A stretch of 7,710 nucleotides of DNA from JBMNNU01 sp050942695 (GTDB taxonomy: Bacteria > Chloroflexota > UBA6077). The notes beneath the pieces were generated by a model. It worked only from the letters and a program-made list of their open reading frames with translations. It did not search any database and had not been told where the DNA came from. The position numbers and the translations under genes were made by a program. Position 1 is the first letter of the stretch. Each line of letters starts with the position of its first letter. The stretch spans positions 1 through 7,710 of the forward strand of contig JBMNNU010000152.1 in assembly GCA_050942695.1 (NCBI GenBank), given 5' to 3'. This document shows, one piece after another, positions 5,467 to 7,710 of the stretch.

Positions 5467-5925
5467 TCAGCTTCGGTGGGCCGTTTCGCGTTCTCTCAAG
5501 GATGAAATGGCGTCAACGCTCTCGCCGCAGTAGGGACAACTATTCCACCTTAGCGACATAGGGCGACGGCAGTTACTGCACAGCCGCTTTAGCCGAGTAG
5601 AGCAGTTAGGACAAAAGATAAAATCCTCTTCCGTCCTGTACTTACACTCGGGACAAGCGGTTCTAATCTCGATATCCTGCAGCAACGCCTCTTCCTCTAA
5701 CGCCGAAGCGTAGACGTCGGCTAACGTCTTGGGAGGCCTCAGCACCTGGTATATCAACAGGCCAGGAAAGCTGAAGACAGCTACCAGGAGCGTGGCGGCC
5801 ATCTGCAGGAAGATGTCTCGTGTGCGGTTACGGATGTCTCGGTAGGTCCACCAGATAGCGGCCACCCAGAGGGCTAGAAGGTATGCCCCGACCACTATCA
5901 GAGCCGTTTGGATCAGCTTCTCCAT
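5467..5925 (-). CDS. Membrane-anchored double zinc ribbon protein, function unknown
   Basis: This 152-residue protein has two N-terminal hydrophobic segments (about 5-25 and 40-62) linked by a short charged loop beginning TYRDIRNRTRDI. A region with LRPPKTLADVYASALEEEALLQDIE follows at 62-86. The C-terminal half carries four Cys-x-x-Cys knuckles: C91/C94, C105/C108, C116/C119 and C130/C133. These would bind two zinc ions as tandem zinc ribbons. I recall closely similar proteins as frequent, unnamed genes in Chloroflexota, with the same WTYRDI and EEEALLQDIE stretches; none has a function known to me. Zinc ribbons of this kind often mediate protein contacts. By position it is the last gene after mutS2 (110 bp gap, same strand) and converges with htpX. 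AAAGG precedes the ATG by about nine bases. The architecture is clear; any role in membrane quality control is only a guess from the neighbour. Confidence 0.85.
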   Translation of the reverse strand: MEKLIQTALIVVGAYLLALWVAAIWWTYRDIRNRTRDIFLQMAATLLVAVFSFPGLLIYQVLRPPKTLADVYASALEEEALLQDIEIRTACPECKYRTEEDFIFCPNCSTRLKRLCSNCRRPMSLRWNSCPYCGESVDAISSLRERETAHRS

Positions 5926-5997
5926 CAGGATGAACCTTTCTCAAAGAAGTGCTGTCTCGCGGGGAAATCGCATGAAAGGTGCCAAATAACAGTCGCT

Positions 5998-6003
5998 ATT
6001 GTA
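5998..6003 (-). promoter_or_regulatory. Possible -10 box upstream of the zinc-ribbon gene
   Basis: On the minus strand TACAAT occurs in the 110-bp gap after mutS2, a good match to a -10 hexamer, about 73 bases before the zinc-ribbon ATG. No convincing -35 box lies 16-18 bases upstream. A separate promoter for this gene is possible; read-through from mutS2 is the alternative, since I see no terminator in the gap. Confidence 0.25.
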
Positions 6004-6035
6004 GCAGGAAAGACTCAACTAAGCCATGTATCGCG

Positions 6036-7709
6036 CTAGTTAGCCAATGAGACTACGGTAGCGCCGTCCCCTCCCTCTCTGGCTTCCGCTGGCTCGTAGT
6101 GGCGTACGAGAGGGCTGCCGTCGAGTTGCATGCGCACTGCCTGGCGAACGGCTCCCGTACCCTTTCCGTGGATTATCCTAACCACCTTGAGCCCTGCCAT
6201 GTAGGCGTCGTGCAAATACTGATCCAACTCCTCCTGGGCCTCCTCAACCCGTCGCCCCCGCAGGTCCAACTGGAGGCTGACGGCCGGAGCCCGGTCCATA
6301 TCTACACGGTAGGTGATCTCTGGCTCCCGCGACAGAGACTGATCCCGCTGATCGGTTCTGGATAGCTCACCGGCCTTGACTCGAGTCCGTATGGAGCCCA
6401 GTTGAACCTCCACCTCTCCTTTTTCATCTAGAAGTGAGGTTATCGTACCCACTCTTTGCAGGCTCGGTAGGTATACGGCCTGGCCTACCTTGAGATGCTG
6501 TGCTGCTACCGGCTCGCGACGCTGTTGCCGCCGCTTTTTCGGCGCTCTCAACGGCTGGATTTTCTCTGCTTGCTGGGCTACAGCAGCAGCCAACTGCTGA
6601 GCGTTTGCCTGCAGCCTGCTTTGCTCCAACTCTCTCATCACCTGCTGAACCTTTTGCCTCAGCGCCGCAAGCTCATGCTCCGACTGCTCCCTGGCCTTTT
6701 CCAGGAGGGAATACCTTCGCTCCTCGATATCTGCCAGCTCTGCGTTTAGCCTGGCACGCTGAGAACGGAGCTGCTCTCTCAGCCTCTCGGCTTCGGCGCG
6801 TGCCGAACGCGCCTGCTCACGGTCGGCCTGGAGCTGTGCCAGTAGCCCTTCGATCTCCAGATCGGTGGGCTGCAGCATCTGTTTTGCTTCCTCGATGATC
6901 TCCTGCCTCATCCCCAGTCTCGTTGCGATGGCTAGGGCGTTGCTGCGACCAGGCAACCCAATGCTGAGCCTGTAGGTGGGAGACAAAGTCTCCAGGTCGA
7001 ACTCCACCGAGGCGTTTTCCACCCGCGGAGTGGTGTGAGCGAAGCTTTTCAGCTCCGAGTAGTGGGTGGTGGCTATGGTGGGCACCTTCCGGTCTAACAG
7101 GTGCGAGAGGATCGCTCTCGCCAAGGCGGAGCCTTCCTGGGGGTCGGTCCCAGCCCCCAGCTCATCCAGCAGCACAAGTGATGTCTCATCCGCTTTGTCT
7201 AGGATGTCCACGATATGGGTTACGTGGGACGAAAAGGTTGAGAGGCTCTGCTCGATGCTCTGTTCATCCCCGATGTCGGCGTAAACCGATCGGAAGACCC
7301 CAACGCTCGATCCCTCTTCTGCCGGAATCTGGAGACCGCATTGGGCCATGAGACACAGTAACCCTACGGTTTTTAGTGCGACGGTCTTCCCCCCGGTATT
7401 GGGTCCTGTGATCACCAGAATATCGAAGTCCGCCCCTAGTTCCACGGTTATCGGCACCACGTTGCCTGTGAGCAGCGGATGGCGAGCTTTTACCAGTCGA
7501 ACACACGGGGGGAGAGAGTCCTGAGTCCTGAGTCCTGCGTCCTGAGTCCTGTTCTGGGTTCTGAGTTCTGAGTGCTGGGAATCTAATCCTTCGCGGTTCG
7601 TGTCTCCCTGTCTCCGCGTCTCCGCGTCTCCGCGCCTCGATCGGGGAGATAGGTCCACCAGTAGGGGAGTCGTTGCCCGCATAGCTTCGGCTAGCTTGGC
7701 TTTTGCCAA
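6036..7709 (-). CDS. mutS2: MutS2 family ATPase/Smr endonuclease, C-terminal part (runs off the right edge)
   Basis: MutS2 is a MutS paralogue without a role in classical mismatch repair; it suppresses recombination or, in Bacillus, rescues collided ribosomes. About 557 residues are visible; the family is usually near 780-800, so the N-terminal part lies beyond the window. The first in-frame TTG at the edge is an internal Leu codon in the AKAKLAEAM stretch, not a start. Domains visible: RLVKARHPLL (71-80), Walker A GPNTGGKT (102-109), Walker B LVLLDELGAGTD (178-189) and TTHYSELKSFA (214-224). A long coiled coil follows (about 290-385), then a basic linker, a KOW-like segment (405-450) and a C-terminal Smr nuclease domain with LDLRG (481-485) and HGKGTGA (514-520). 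All catalytic motifs are intact. Oddly, residues about 22-68 are a low-complexity insert encoded by tandem repeats, where relatives have a short linker. Confidence 0.94.
   Translation of the reverse strand: MAKAKLAEAMRATTPLLVDLSPRSRRGDAETRRQGDTNREGLDSQHSELRTQNRTQDAGLRTQDSLPPCVRLVKARHPLLTGNVVPITVELGADFDILVITGPNTGGKTVALKTVGLLCLMAQCGLQIPAEEGSSVGVFRSVYADIGDEQSIEQSLSTFSSHVTHIVDILDKADETSLVLLDELGAGTDPQEGSALARAILSHLLDRKVPTIATTHYSELKSFAHTTPRVENASVEFDLETLSPTYRLSIGLPGRSNALAIATRLGMRQEIIEEAKQMLQPTDLEIEGLLAQLQADREQARSARAEAERLREQLRSQRARLNAELADIEERRYSLLEKAREQSEHELAALRQKVQQVMRELEQSRLQANAQQLAAAVAQQAEKIQPLRAPKKRRQQRREPVAAQHLKVGQAVYLPSLQRVGTITSLLDEKGEVEVQLGSIRTRVKAGELSRTDQRDQSLSREPEITYRVDMDRAPAVSLQLDLRGRRVEEAQEELDQYLHDAYMAGLKVVRIIHGKGTGAVRQAVRMQLDGSPLVRHYEPAEAREGGDGATVVSLAN
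7516..7576. repeat. Heptanucleotide tandem repeat inside mutS2
   Basis: On the plus strand five units of GAGTCCT (one is GCGTCCT) run from 7516 to 7550. A 5-base remnant GTTCT follows, then three units of the variant GRGTKCT to 7576. In the coding direction it encodes residues 45-65 of the visible protein, including repeated RTQ triplets. Because 7 is not a multiple of 3, every reading frame of the repeat gives the same rotating peptide. The coding strand has no stop, while the opposite orientation would meet TGA in every frame. Confidence 0.92.
7601..7640. repeat. Octanucleotide tandem repeat inside mutS2
   Basis: Five consecutive 8-base units related to YGTCTCCG run from 7601 to 7640; the two central units are identical (CGTCTCCG) and the outer ones differ by one to a few bases. 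It encodes residues 24-37 (SRRGDAETRRQGDT). A spacer of 24 bases separates it from the heptamer array. The two arrays together look like a single composite low-complexity insert in the gene. Confidence 0.88.
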
Positions 7710-7710
7710 G

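Noticed and set aside
6500..6898. Plus-strand open frames (84-132 codons) opposite the mutS2 coiled coil
   Set aside because: They mirror the biased Gln/Glu/Arg/Ala codons of the coiled coil, giving Leu/Ala/Ser/Pro-rich translations without domain features.
7264..7506. 80-codon minus-strand open frame overlapping mutS2
   Set aside because: A second frame on the mutS2 strand covering the Walker A coding region; the mutS2 frame alone encodes conserved motifs.
7500..7645. CRISPR array or mobile-element insertion in mutS2
   Set aside because: The units are 7-8 bases with no spacers, and there are no terminal inverted repeats, target duplication or transposase; a simple tandem-repeat insert explains it better.
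7695..7710. Perfect inverted repeat CTTGGC-TTTT-GCCAAG at the right edge
   Set aside because: It lies inside the mutS2 coding sequence in a conserved AKAKLA stretch; the symmetry follows from these codons. With the window ending there, no terminator or site role can be argued.

Overview
This 7.7 kb bacterial window has two gene neighbourhoods. The organism is probably a member of the Chloroflexota (Anaerolineae-like). I infer this from the protein at 5467-5925, two membrane segments plus a double zinc ribbon, which I recall as common in that phylum. A MerR-HtpX pair and short tandem repeats of the kind strewn through such genomes agree with it. This is family recognition, not a database result. 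G+C is moderate by eye. Strong Shine-Dalgarno sequences precede every complete gene, and some starts are not ATG (TTG for tctA, GTG for merR).

Left part (1-3692, minus strand): a catabolic or uptake cluster read right to left. It runs from an IclR-family regulator to an RraA/HMG-CHA aldolase-family protein, then TctB and TctA, the two membrane subunits of a tripartite tricarboxylate transporter (TTT). The rraA-like, tctB and tctA genes are 9 bp apart, and both downstream Shine-Dalgarno sequences overlap the previous stop codon, so they look translationally coupled. The periplasmic binding subunit (TctC) is not in the window. A purine-rich Shine-Dalgarno-like stretch at the left edge suggests the operon continues. 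The likely theme is import of a carboxylic acid and aldol cleavage or decarboxylation to central metabolites; the substrate is unknown.

The iclR-merR intergenic region (3693-3993) is the regulatory centre. It holds two divergent promoters with perfect TTGACA -35 boxes and 17-bp spacers. A cluster of TTGCA motifs, including a 17-bp inverted repeat just downstream of the predicted iclR start site, suggests autoregulation.

Right part: on the plus strand, a MerR-family regulator and the membrane zinc metalloprotease HtpX form a likely envelope-stress operon, ended by a 13-bp-stem terminator. On the minus strand, mutS2 (C-terminal part only, running off the right edge) is followed by the membrane zinc-ribbon gene, which converges on the same terminator.

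The most unusual feature is an insert of roughly 45 codons inside mutS2. It is made of heptanucleotide and octanucleotide tandem repeats and sits just before the ATPase core with the reading frame kept open. I see no CRISPR, transposase, RNA gene or phage gene, and no clear new multi-gene system. The best leads are the repeat insert, the IclR operator cluster and the uncharacterised zinc-ribbon membrane protein.
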